Assembly: GCF_003967015.1 (NCBI RefSeq)
Contig: NZ_AP017560.1
Location: 2,356,001-2,420,000 of the forward strand
Length of the DNA: 64,000 nucleotides
Direction: 5' to 3'
Source of the DNA: Pseudanabaena sp. ABRG5-3
Lineage (GTDB): Bacteria > Cyanobacteriota > Cyanobacteriia > Pseudanabaenales > Pseudanabaenaceae
Below, in pieces: positions 36,046 through 45,714 of the stretch (positions within the stretch are counted from its first letter, which is position 1; every line of letters begins with the position of its first letter). Under the pieces are notes generated by a model. It worked only from the letters and a program-made list of their open reading frames with translations. It had not been told where the DNA came from and ran no database searches. Both the position numbers and the translations under genes were made by a program.

Positions 36046-37260
36046 CTAAAGAGTTTCCGCTGTTTGCAAAAACTTGCGAAGTATTTGTAAGACTTTGCTA
36101 GCGTCTGGCGGTTTACTCAAAAAGTCTGATGATCCTGCCATTTTGGCACGCACCCGATCAATTACACCATCACGACCCGTCAAAATCACAATCGGAATTT
36201 CTTGAAATGTTGTGGTTTTTCGCAAAAACGTACATAGTTCATAGCCATTCGTGTTGGGCATGATTAAATCAAGAAAAATTAAATCGGGCTTGCGCTGTAA
36301 TAAAGTACTAACACTTTGTAACGGGTCGGTAATACCCAAAACCTCATATCCCAATGGTTCCAGAATCCGCCGCATCTCTATTTCCATTTGAGGACTATCA
36401 TCAATGCAAGCAATTAAGCCTCGTCGTGGGACTTCCCGAGATTTACTCGTATGCCTCCAGCTAGGAGATGACCAATCAGGAATTTCTCGGAAAGCAACAA
36501 TGCCATCAATCACTAATGGTAAAAGCGATCGCATGACTGCAATCATTGAGCAGTGCATGATAATTGACAAATCCCAGAGGGTATTTGTCCCATTTAAGAT
36601 CTTTTTGAGACTGTTATAGGTTTTGCTAGAAATTGCATCGGCATCTAGCATCACTTGCAACTGCTCAGGATTAGCGATATAAGGCGCTATATCAAAGGAG
36701 AAGCCCTGAATCATATTCTGCACATGCGATAAACCTGCTTTGTGCCATTTATCCTGTGCTGCCACAATATTTTCTAAGGTTTGTACCGTTGAGAGCGCAA
36801 CGATTGGCTTAAAAGAAAGAGCCTCTAAGGGATTCCATGATGATTTTGGTTGCTTCTGCTCACTCAGGCTATAGAAAACCTCATGAATACTTGTCTGAAT
36901 AATGGCACGAGCCTGTTCAGTTGTAAGTAGATGTTCTTGAACTGCTTGTTCAATTAATCTTAGCTCCCAAGCTTCAGACTCAGGATTAACATGTTTCAAC
37001 AACTCTTGAATATTGATATTGTGAGCATGTTGACGGATGGCCCTTGCTAGTCTACGCACACGATGCTTACCACCTGTTGCATATACCAATCTTCCTAAGT
37101 AAAAATATATGTTCCAACTAGGCTCTGATGCGTCCTCATCAGTTACTATCAATTCGCCAGTAGCCTGTTGAAACACTACATGTATCTGTTTCAAATCTTG
37201 AATAAACTTCGGAGTTGACTGTGTTGGTGTATCCACTGGAGAAAGTTTAGTAAGTAGCAT
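36046..37260 (-). CDS. PATAN-domain response regulator (PatA/PixG/PilG-like), first gene of taxis operon
   Basis: The 404-residue protein begins with a PATAN domain (about 18-130; FQQATGELIVTDEDASEPSWNIYFYLGRLVYA), continues with a helical middle region (about 130-260) and ends with a receiver (about 280-404) with IACIDDSPQMEIEMRRIL, acceptor Asp331 in FLDLIMPNTNGYELC and the KPPD lysine loop. PATAN regulators of cyanobacteria head the taxis operons and have been shown to contact type IV pilus motor proteins to set the direction of movement. Its place at the head of the operon, before pilH and cheW, fits this role. Confidence 0.9.
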   Translation of the reverse strand: MLLTKLSPVDTPTQSTPKFIQDLKQIHVVFQQATGELIVTDEDASEPSWNIYFYLGRLVYATGGKHRVRRLARAIRQHAHNINIQELLKHVNPESEAWELRLIEQAVQEHLLTTEQARAIIQTSIHEVFYSLSEQKQPKSSWNPLEALSFKPIVALSTVQTLENIVAAQDKWHKAGLSHVQNMIQGFSFDIAPYIANPEQLQVMLDADAISSKTYNSLKKILNGTNTLWDLSIIMHCSMIAVMRSLLPLVIDGIVAFREIPDWSSPSWRHTSKSREVPRRGLIACIDDSPQMEIEMRRILEPLGYEVLGITDPLQSVSTLLQRKPDLIFLDLIMPNTNGYELCTFLRKTTTFQEIPIVILTGRDGVIDRVRAKMAGSSDFLSKPPDASKVLQILRKFLQTAETL

Positions 37261-38678
37261 TTACAAGAAATATTTGAAATGAGAGAATCACAATAATTAA
37301 GGATCACCTGCTAACATGAATATTTCCTCAAAGTATATGTAAAATGACTCTAAAATACAACTACAGGATGTCTTTTGGGCTGAGTGAGTATCTTGCGATT
37401 TGTTTTTTTGATTTGATTTTTGATATATCACTATACTATATCTCAACAATTTTAAGCCCTTATCTTCAATAATCTTTGAAGATTATTGAAAATCGTTTAA
37501 GAGCCTCCAAACCCAGCTAATACTCTAACTATACGAATATGGAGCAATCCTAAACCAGAATATGGTCTTTGTCTCTATAAAATTATAAAAGCACTTATTT
37601 TTTTGATTGTCTCTCTTAGTAGTTGAAGTATAGCTTTAGATTAAGTTGATCAAATAATCATTATGGTTCATTATAATATAATTACGATGATCATCTGTGT
37701 AAATCATTGGAATAGCATGAGATTTATTTGTAATATTAAAAATATTAAATAAAACCACTTTTAGTTTAACAAATAAATATTCTGCTAATAATTTATAAGT
37801 GATTAATAGCCTGAGTTCAAAAACAATTTATATATAATTTATATAATAGTACACTCACAGTAATTACAGAAACAAACAATTTCCCAGACATATAAAGGAT
37901 GACATTTTTAAGAATATACAAGTTGTATATTCTTAAAAATGTTAATAGATAGATTGTTTACTGTTTTGGAAATTTAAAAAGGTACTTACTTTACATATCG
38001 ATTTCCTAGTTAAATTTAATTTGTAATTAGAAGGTAGTTTATAAATTATTGCTATACATTCATAAAAATAAAAGATGTTTTTATGAATGTCTTTGATCGC
38101 TATAATATCGCCATAAATTTTTGCTGATAAATTTCATTGGAGTGAAGCCATGCATTTTGGATAGCAGTCCCGCAACATATGTTGCCCTAATTTTCTAGAT
38201 TTACTATCAGCAATTTCCACTATAAGTAAAGCAATTAAATCTAAATTTCTAAAGCCTGAGGCAAATACATAACGAGCATCTCAGGTTTTAGCTCTTGATT
38301 GTAGTTAGACCAAGGTACTTACCCTATAGAACTAAAAATGACATCTAAACATAAAATATTTAGATAGATGTTTTCATTTATAGATTAGTGGCTATCATCG
38401 AATTATGACAATCTACACTGAAGTATTTTTTATTGTTTTTTATAAAGTTAATAATTTTATATAATTAGTCTATTATTTTTAGGATAATTTCGATCTAAAA
38501 AATAAGGATTAACTACCAAACAATATATCTTATTTCCAAATTTGCGAGTTTATCTATGTTGTGATCCATACATTAGGATCTATAGATCACAATATTATCT
38601 AAAAAATCAGAAAATTAAAGTAAGATTTATTTAGGGGATGTTTTGCTATGTATTTTGTAAAATTTTAGAGTCGAGCCT
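37261..38678. other. AT-rich 1.4-kb region without genes, with several palindromes
   Basis: No convincing coding frame is seen on either strand. The region separates two divergent signalling genes. It contains palindromes at 37465-37490 (12-base arms), 37902-37942 (19-base arms around AGT), 38056-38090 (13-base arms) and a 14-base perfect palindrome GCAACATATGTTGC at 38172-38185. A very short frame (38150-38164, MHFG) after GGAGTGAAG may be chance. The stretch may hold long 5' leaders, a small RNA or decayed sequence; none can be assigned. Confidence 0.5.
37902..37942. repeat. Triloop palindrome in the AT-rich region
   Basis: Arms of 19 bases (37902-37920, 37924-37942) match exactly around AGT. 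Unlike the other palindromes of the window it is AT-rich and not near a gene end. Confidence 0.6.
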
Positions 38679-41600
38679 ATGTCTGCAAAAAATAGAGAAG
38701 TATCTATCGAACAGGCTATTGTGCGCGAGCCATTAACGATCGCTGCAAATGCAACAGTTGCCGAGGCGATCGCTTTAATGAGTTCAAGTGCTAAAACTTG
38801 CAACTTATTTTGTGGCATTGACTCAGAGCCAAGCTTACAGCTAGCCCATGCTCAAAATAGCTGCATTTTAGTGACAGAGGCAAAAAAACTTGTTGGTATC
38901 TTGACAGAAAGGGACTTAATTAAGCTCTGTGGTCAGATTGCCAATGTTGAGCCAAATCAAAATTCGGAGGAAGTAGGGCAAAATTTATCAGAAACAGCGA
39001 TCGCTGAAGTGATGAGCTTTCCTGTTTATGCACTTTTAGAATGGGAATTTACCGATATATTTGTAGCCATTAATCGCTTTCAGCGCTATAACATTCGCCA
39101 TTTACCATTAGTTAATGATCGTGGCGAACTTGTGGGACTAGTTACCCATGAAAGTTTGCGCCAATTATTGCGCCCCATTGATATGCTGCGTTTGCTGGTA
39201 GTTAATGAGGTAATGGTTACGGATGTTGTTTGCGCCCAGCCGACAGATTCGGTTGCCCGCATCGCTAATTTAATGGCAGAACATCAAGTCAGTTCTGTAG
39301 TCATTGTCGAACAGAAAAATTGTAATTTATTCCCTTTAGGAATTGTTACTGAAAGTGATATTGTTCAATACTTGGCGTTAGAGCTAAATCTAGCGCAAAC
39401 CGAAGCACAAATGGTGATGAGTTTTCCTGCTATTGCTGTGCAACCCCAAGAAACCCTTTGGACGGTAAGGGAACTCATGCAGGAACGTATGATTAACCAT
39501 ATTCTGGTTACCAATGCCGATGGACAGATGGTAGGAATTATTACCCAAAGTTCTATCCTCAAAACATTACAACCAATGGAGGTTTATAAATTAGCTACAG
39601 CTTTAGAAACGCGAATATTGCGCCTCGAACAAGAAAATCAGGAGTTACGGGAACACCAAAATAATTTACTAGAAGTTAAATCTCCCGAAAAATCAGAAAA
39701 TAGACAGTCAGAAAATCCAGAGACAACCTTAGATAGCCATGATATGTTTCGTCAGTTTGCCGAAAATAGCCATGGGGTCATCGTGATCCGTGAAGCATCT
39801 GGTAAGTTACTGTATGTCAGTCCTGCATACGAGTCTATATGGGGTAAATCCTGTGAGAGTCTCTATCAAGATCCGAACTCCTGGATGGATATCATTCACC
39901 CTGAAGATATTGATCGTGTTATACAGGCTTATACAGTCACAGCGAATTCTGGCTACTTTAGCGAAGAGTATCGAATTATTCGTCCTGATGGAGAGATCCG
40001 ATGGCTCTGGAGCCGATGCTTTCCTATCAAAAATATTGATGGAGAAACCTATCGAATTGCGGCAATTGTTGAAGATATTAGCGATCGCAAACAAACTGAA
40101 CTTGCTTTAATAGAAAGCGAAAGTAAGCAAAAAGCCTTGATCAATGCTCTGCCAGATTTGATTTTGCGAATATCTGGCGATGGGACTTTTCTAGAGTTTA
40201 TTACAACTGACACTTTTGAGGTGTTAGGGGATGAAAGTTTGATTGGCAAAAGTATTTATAGTGATGATTTGCCATTGCGATTGTCAGAAGCCCGAATGCA
40301 ATATATTTCTGAGGCATTGCGAACAGGGAATATTCAAGTTTATGAGCAAGAAATTACGATTAATGGCAAACTTCATATTGAAGAGATTCGGATTGCAGTT
40401 TGTGGAGAGAATGAAGTTTTAGTCATTGTTCGAGATATTAGTGAACGCAAAAGTACGGAAATTGCTTTAAAGGAAAGTGAACAACGATTAAAATCAAGCG
40501 AATCTCTGTTAAGTGGGATGTTTGAACGCTCAGTTGTGGGCATGGCAATTACAAATATTAATGGAAAATTTGTAAGGACAAACCCCTTTTATCAAGAAAT
40601 GGTTGGCTATTCCGACAGTGAATTGAAAGATATGCGATTTACTGACAACATGCTACCTGAAGACATAGAAGAGAACTTGCGATTGCGAAACCTTGTTTTG
40701 TCTGGGGAGAGTGAAGGCTATCAGATGGAAAAGCGACTCTTACATCGCGATGGTCACGTTGTTTGGGTAAGAACCACAAGTTCGATTATTGCAGATGACA
40801 CAGGCAATCCACCGCTATTTATTGGTGTAATTGAAGATATTAGCGATCGCAAACAAGCGGAAGAATCTCTACAAAGTCTCGTTGAAGGCGCAAAGACCCA
40901 CACAGGAGAGAGATTTTTGCCTGCATTAGTAGAATATATTGCCAACACTTTAGATGTTCTCCATGTTTCGATTGGCAAACAACATAATGACTGTCTGGAG
41001 TTAATTATCGTTTGGGCAGATGGTCAAATACAAGCTCCATCAATTATTCCTTTAAAACACTCTCCCTGTAACTTAACTATTTCTGAAGGGAAGTTTTTCT
41101 GTGCTACCAATTTACAACAAAAATTTCCTGAGTGCGAATTCGTCAGAAGTCTGGAAGCAACCTCCTATTTTGGGATTGCAATTACTAATAGTAAAGGAGA
41201 AACCATTGGCAATCTATGTATCCTTGATGACAAGCCAATAAAAAACATCCAGAGGGCAAATGCTATGCTACAGGTTTTTGCCGCTAGGGTCAGTGCTGAA
41301 CTCGAACGACAAGAAGCGATCGCTGAGCTTTATCAACTCAATCAACAATTAGAATCAAGGGTTGAGCAGCGTACTCGTGAACTCAAATATGCCAATCAAC
41401 AACTAATTGTAGAAATGGCAGAACGCCAAAAATTAATTACGCTTGTGGAAAATAGCACTGACTTTATTGCTTTAGCTGATAGTGATGGACGTATAAACTA
41501 TGTCAATAGCGCAGGTCGTGAATTATTAGGGCTTCCATCAAATCATCAAACTCTGACACTCTTTGATCTCCACTTCCCTGAAGACCACCCAGAAGTAAAG

Positions 41601-43049
41601 CGAAATATCCTTGATACAGTTGCACAGGACAACACATGGGAAGGGGAGTTTCGTTTGCGCCATTATCAAACTCATGCAGTGATACCAGTCCTATTTAGCG
41701 CATTTCCTGTACAAAATTCATGGATTGATGAGACACTTTCCCTTGCCTGCATTGTTAAGGATATTAGCGATCGCAAAAAAGCTGAAGAAATAGTTCTCCA
41801 AACTAATGAAGAATTAATTCGTACTAACAAAGAGCTAGCTCGTGCCACGAGGCTAAAAGATGAATTTCTTGCCAATATGAGTCATGAATTGCGAACTCCA
41901 CTTAATGCCATTTTGGGAATGTCTGAAGGTTTACTATCGAGTGTGTTTGGGGATATCAATGAGCGACAAAAGCGATCGCTATCACTGATCGAAACTAGTG
42001 GCAGGCATTTGCTAGAGTTAATTAACGACATCTTGGATGTTGCCAAAATTGGTGCAGGCAAGCTAAAACTAGAAATCCATTCCGTTGCGATCGAAAATCT
42101 ATGCAAGTCAAGCCTGAGCTTTGTAAAGCAAATGGCAAACCAAAAAAACATTCAATTGAGATTGTCGATCCAGCCAAACTTAGGGACGATTACCGTAGAC
42201 GAGCGTCGTATCAGGCAAGCCCTGATTAATCTCCTGAGTAACGCTGTGAAGTTCACGCCAACGACTGGTCAAGTCTGTTTAGAAGTCAAGCTAATCAGGG
42301 CGGAAGATGCAGACAATCCCGAATTTCCCTATACGCTCATTTTTTCTGTAATTGATACAGGTATTGGTATCGCTCCTGAAAATCTCAACAAATTATTCCA
42401 AACTTTTGTTCAGATTGATAGCAGCCTGAGTCGTCAATATACAGGGACTGGGCTGGGCTTAACATTAGTTAAGCAAATTGCTGAATTACATGGTGGTTGT
42501 GTCAGAGTAACTAGTCAAGTTGGGGAAGGTAGTTGCTTCTCTATATTACTGCCCCACACAGGCAAGATCAGATTACCCAAAGCTTCTCACTCTCCCTATA
42601 CTTTGACAAATATTAGTAATGCTAGTGATTTAGAGGATAATTTAAATTATGACTTAGAAATTGATCTACCAATTAATCCTTTAATTTTGTTGGCTGAAGA
42701 TAACCCTACCAATGTAGAAACCTTTACTGATTATTTGTCTAACCGAGGCTATCGCATGATTTTGGCAGCTAATGGTCAAGAAGCTATTGATTTAGCGATC
42801 GCTCAGATTCCTGACTTGATCCTCATGGATATTCAAATGCCTGTAGTAGATGGATTAGAGGCAATTCGGCAGATTCGGGCAAACCCTAAATCTCGACATA
42901 TTCCGATTGTGGCTTTGACCGCTTTAGCCATGCCTAGCGATCGCGACAGATGCTTTCAGGCAGGAGCTGATGAATATATCGCAAAACCAGTTAAACTAGC
43001 GCAACTAGCTATTATCATTCAACAACAACTAAAAAAAGTTAGGACTTAG
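38679..43049 (+). CDS. Giant hybrid histidine kinase: CBS pairs, PAS x3, GAF, PAS, HisKA, HATPase, REC
   Basis: The 1456-residue protein has two CBS pairs at the N-terminus (about 5-310; VGILTERDLIKLC, LVGLVTHESLRQLL, LGIVTESDIVQYL, MVGIITQSSILKTL), three PAS/PAC units (about 355-475, 485-590, 610-735), a GAF domain (about 740-880), a coiled coil, a fourth PAS (about 930-1045), the kinase core with His1069 (MSHELRTPLNAILG), ATP-binding motifs (DTGIGIAPENL, GTGLGLTLVKQI) and a receiver with acceptor Asp1384 (LMDIQMPVVDG). CBS pairs usually bind adenine nucleotides, so energy state may be one input. There is no membrane segment; it is cytosolic. The next gene, 67 bases on, is another REC/kinase protein. 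Confidence 0.93.
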   Translation: MSAKNREVSIEQAIVREPLTIAANATVAEAIALMSSSAKTCNLFCGIDSEPSLQLAHAQNSCILVTEAKKLVGILTERDLIKLCGQIANVEPNQNSEEVGQNLSETAIAEVMSFPVYALLEWEFTDIFVAINRFQRYNIRHLPLVNDRGELVGLVTHESLRQLLRPIDMLRLLVVNEVMVTDVVCAQPTDSVARIANLMAEHQVSSVVIVEQKNCNLFPLGIVTESDIVQYLALELNLAQTEAQMVMSFPAIAVQPQETLWTVRELMQERMINHILVTNADGQMVGIITQSSILKTLQPMEVYKLATALETRILRLEQENQELREHQNNLLEVKSPEKSENRQSENPETTLDSHDMFRQFAENSHGVIVIREASGKLLYVSPAYESIWGKSCESLYQDPNSWMDIIHPEDIDRVIQAYTVTANSGYFSEEYRIIRPDGEIRWLWSRCFPIKNIDGETYRIAAIVEDISDRKQTELALIESESKQKALINALPDLILRISGDGTFLEFITTDTFEVLGDESLIGKSIYSDDLPLRLSEARMQYISEALRTGNIQVYEQEITINGKLHIEEIRIAVCGENEVLVIVRDISERKSTEIALKESEQRLKSSESLLSGMFERSVVGMAITNINGKFVRTNPFYQEMVGYSDSELKDMRFTDNMLPEDIEENLRLRNLVLSGESEGYQMEKRLLHRDGHVVWVRTTSSIIADDTGNPPLFIGVIEDISDRKQAEESLQSLVEGAKTHTGERFLPALVEYIANTLDVLHVSIGKQHNDCLELIIVWADGQIQAPSIIPLKHSPCNLTISEGKFFCATNLQQKFPECEFVRSLEATSYFGIAITNSKGETIGNLCILDDKPIKNIQRANAMLQVFAARVSAELERQEAIAELYQLNQQLESRVEQRTRELKYANQQLIVEMAERQKLITLVENSTDFIALADSDGRINYVNSAGRELLGLPSNHQTLTLFDLHFPEDHPEVKRNILDTVAQDNTWEGEFRLRHYQTHAVIPVLFSAFPVQNSWIDETLSLACIVKDISDRKKAEEIVLQTNEELIRTNKELARATRLKDEFLANMSHELRTPLNAILGMSEGLLSSVFGDINERQKRSLSLIETSGRHLLELINDILDVAKIGAGKLKLEIHSVAIENLCKSSLSFVKQMANQKNIQLRLSIQPNLGTITVDERRIRQALINLLSNAVKFTPTTGQVCLEVKLIRAEDADNPEFPYTLIFSVIDTGIGIAPENLNKLFQTFVQIDSSLSRQYTGTGLGLTLVKQIAELHGGCVRVTSQVGEGSCFSILLPHTGKIRLPKASHSPYTLTNISNASDLEDNLNYDLEIDLPINPLILLAEDNPTNVETFTDYLSNRGYRMILAANGQEAIDLAIAQIPDLILMDIQMPVVDGLEAIRQIRANPKSRHIPIVALTALAMPSDRDRCFQAGADEYIAKPVKLAQLAIIIQQQLKKVRT

Positions 43050-43079
43050 GATGTACGATACTACGCACCATACATCCTA
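43047..43079 (+). terminator. Short hairpin after the giant kinase gene
   Basis: TAGGATGTA (43047-43055), which includes the stop codon, pairs with TACATCCTA (43071-43079) across a 15-base loop. It is weak and without a T-run; it may only mark the gene border. Confidence 0.35.
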
Positions 43080-43116
43080 CACTGCCATAAGTGAAATAAT
43101 TGTTTAAGGTCAAGTT

Positions 43117-44187
43117 ATGAAAAATTATCCTTCTATTCTGATTGTCGATGACGAACCGAATAACTTTGACGTGATTGAGGCTCTTTTGGATAGTGAAGAT
43201 TATGATCTCAATTATGCTTCTAATGGATATAAGGCTCTAGAGCGCCTAGAAATCTTTCAGCCTGATGTCATCCTGTTGGATGTAATGATGCCAGAATTAA
43301 ATGGAATAGAAGTATGTAAAAAGATTAAAGCAAATGCCCAATGGAAGGCAATTCCAATCATTATGGTCACAGCGCTAACGTCGAAAGAAGACATGGCGCA
43401 ATGTCTAGATGCGGGCGCTAGCGATTTTTTAAGCAAGCCTGTTAATGGATTAGAGCTACGGGCAAGGATCAAATCGATGATTCGGATCAAGCAGCAATAC
43501 GATGATCTCGAGACTCTACTACAGATGCGTGAAGATATGGTGCATATGATCGTCCATGATTTACGCAATCCCCTAACAACGATCTTACTTTCCGCCGAAC
43601 TTCTGAGTGATCCATATTTACCTGAATCCCGCAAACCCGAAAAAATTGAACGGATTGCGCGTGGTGGTCATCGTCTGCAATCTCTGATTGATAGTTTGTT
43701 ATTAATGGCGAAGATTGAAGCTGGCAAGATGGTTCTGAAATATACCAGTACCGATCTCAATCAAATGTGTTTGGCTTTGGTTGAAGATTTTGATGCGATC
43801 GCGACCCAAAAGAAATTAAAATTAGTCCTCAATTTACCTGACAAGAAATTAATAGATATTGATTTACCCGTATTTAGACGGATTCTCGATAACTTACTCT
43901 CCAATGCGATTAAATTCTCACCTGCCAATAGTCAAATTATCATTAGTGTTGAATATCCTGATTCTGGGGGCGTAAATATTAGCATGGCAGATCAGGGCGT
44001 GGGGATTAGTGAAGACATGAAGTCCGTAATTTTTGAGAAATATGAAATTGGTACGCCGATCCAAAACACTTCACAACTAGGCTTAGGGCTAGCATTTTGT
44101 AAGCTCGCGATCGAGGCGCATGGTGGCAGCATTGCTGTGCAAAATAATGAGCCAAACGGATCAGTTTTTACAATTTCTATTCCATAA
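43117..44187 (+). CDS. REC-histidine kinase hybrid protein
   Basis: The 356-residue protein has an N-terminal receiver (ILIVDDEPNNFDVIEALL, acceptor Asp55 in ILLDVMMPELNG), a short coiled coil, HisKA with His147 (MIVHDLRNPLTTILLSAELL) and an HATPase domain (NLLSNAIKFSPANSQ, DQGVGISEDM, LGLGLAFCKLAIEAHGG). Such REC-kinases are often the second stage of a phosphorelay. Lying 67 bases after the giant hybrid kinase on the same strand, it likely receives phosphate from it; this is inferred from position. The stop codon lies in a palindrome. Confidence 0.92.
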   Translation: MKNYPSILIVDDEPNNFDVIEALLDSEDYDLNYASNGYKALERLEIFQPDVILLDVMMPELNGIEVCKKIKANAQWKAIPIIMVTALTSKEDMAQCLDAGASDFLSKPVNGLELRARIKSMIRIKQQYDDLETLLQMREDMVHMIVHDLRNPLTTILLSAELLSDPYLPESRKPEKIERIARGGHRLQSLIDSLLLMAKIEAGKMVLKYTSTDLNQMCLALVEDFDAIATQKKLKLVLNLPDKKLIDIDLPVFRRILDNLLSNAIKFSPANSQIIISVEYPDSGGVNISMADQGVGISEDMKSVIFEKYEIGTPIQNTSQLGLGLAFCKLAIEAHGGSIAVQNNEPNGSVFTISIP

Positions 44188-44214
44188 AAGCATTGCTATG
44201 CAATGCTTTTATGG
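44182..44214. terminator. Triloop palindrome between convergent genes
   Basis: Arms CCATAAAAGCATTGC (44182-44196) and its exact reverse complement (44200-44214) around TAT. It includes the stop of the REC-kinase gene, and the murF gene ends one base further, so it can serve both convergent genes. Confidence 0.65.
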
Positions 44215-45600
44215 CTATTGCCAAGTTTTGCGAAAAGCTTCAACTACTCGATCCATACCGACCGATCGCGAAGCTTTAAAGAGAATCCGATCGCCACTTT
44301 CGACTTTTTGCAAAAGGGTTTGGGTGATTTCCTCATAGGACTGACAGGCGATCGCATATTTGAGGGAGCCATTTGCACCAGCGAGAATAGCATCGGCTTC
44401 CCCATCCGCTAAAATGATTGCCCCCTCGATGCCCAATTTACTAATCGATTCACCGATTTGACGATGTAGCTGTGTAGACATCTCCCCTAATTCCTTCATT
44501 GTGCCGAGAACTGCCCAGTGACGTTTAGCGGGCATATCAGACAATTGACGCAAAGCTGCCAACATACCCTCTGGGGAAGCATTGTAGGTTTCATCAAGAA
44601 TAGTTACATCTTTGGGTAATTGATACAGTTGCGCCCTACCAAAGGGAAGATCAAGTTTCCCAATTCCCTGTGTTGTCTGTTGCCAATCAAGATTTAGAGC
44701 CTTGAGAACTGCTAAGCCTGCCAAAAAATTCAAGGCATTGTGACGACCAGGTAAGGGCAGATCCCATGTTAAACCTTCAACATGGAGTTGATCGTCGATC
44801 AGTTCGCCATTGACATCGCCAACACCCAGCCCGTAAGTAATTGTTTTCCCTTGCCAAACCTTGCTAGCGGTTTCTAGTAATAGTGGGTTACTTGCATTAA
44901 GAATCGCCGTCCCATTAGTAGGTGTCTCCGCAAGGAGTTCACATTTAGCTTGGGCGATCGCCTCACGGGAGCCTAATCTGCCAATATGTGCTGTGCCAAC
45001 ATTGGTAATCACACTCACCGTTGGTAAAGCTGTTCTGGCGAGACGCTCGATTTCCCCTAAACCACGCATCCCCATTTCTACGACCACAAAATCATGCTGA
45101 TCTGGAGCGATCGCCAACAGAGTTTGGGCAACCCCAATATCATTGTTATGATTGGCTTGGCTTTTATGGACTTGCTTATGCGGTGTGACATAGCAAGCCA
45201 ACATACTCGCAATTATTTCTTTAGTTGTCGTTTTACCGACGGAGCCTGTCACCGACACAACGGGGCGCAAAAACTGCGATCGCCACCATCGTGCTAGATC
45301 CTGATAAGCCGTGATCGTGTTACTTACCGCAAGTACAGGTAATCCCTGTGCTGCTACTGAATTTGCCCATTCCTGACTAACGATTGCAGCCACGGCCCCT
45401 TGGGCGATCGCTGCTGCCACAAAACCATGACCATCAAAATTTTCGCCAGTTAATGCCACAAATAACTCACCAGCTTTGAGCTTGCGACTATCGGAAACAA
45501 CACCCCTTATCTCTGTGTTGGCTTGTGCATTTTCATCAATATTAGCTACTGTTGCCGATGTAATGGCGATCGCTTGGCTAATCGTACAAATAAAGGTCAT
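44215..45600 (-). CDS. murF: UDP-N-acetylmuramoyl-tripeptide--D-alanyl-D-alanine ligase
   Basis: The 461-residue protein is a Mur ligase: N-terminal substrate domain (GVVSDSRKLKAGELFVALTG), ATP-binding P-loop VTGSVGKTTTKE, VVEMGMRGLGEIERL, NVGTAHIGRLGS, and C-terminal domain motifs ILDETYNASPEGMLAAL and RHWAVLGTMKELGE. MurF adds D-Ala-D-Ala to the UDP-MurNAc tripeptide, the last cytoplasmic step of peptidoglycan precursor synthesis. It is monocistronic here, without other mur genes. Confidence 0.96.
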   Translation of the reverse strand: MTFICTISQAIAITSATVANIDENAQANTEIRGVVSDSRKLKAGELFVALTGENFDGHGFVAAAIAQGAVAAIVSQEWANSVAAQGLPVLAVSNTITAYQDLARWWRSQFLRPVVSVTGSVGKTTTKEIIASMLACYVTPHKQVHKSQANHNNDIGVAQTLLAIAPDQHDFVVVEMGMRGLGEIERLARTALPTVSVITNVGTAHIGRLGSREAIAQAKCELLAETPTNGTAILNASNPLLLETASKVWQGKTITYGLGVGDVNGELIDDQLHVEGLTWDLPLPGRHNALNFLAGLAVLKALNLDWQQTTQGIGKLDLPFGRAQLYQLPKDVTILDETYNASPEGMLAALRQLSDMPAKRHWAVLGTMKELGEMSTQLHRQIGESISKLGIEGAIILADGEADAILAGANGSLKYAIACQSYEEITQTLLQKVESGDRILFKASRSVGMDRVVEAFRKTWQ

Positions 45601-45714
45601 GCTTGATTTTTTCTGTTCTTAGCTGTTCTGTGCTTACGATATAGCGCTTGCTGCTTTGTGAGTGAAAAGCAAAAACTTTTACCCACAAAAAAGATATCTT
45701 CAGCTTTACTATTA

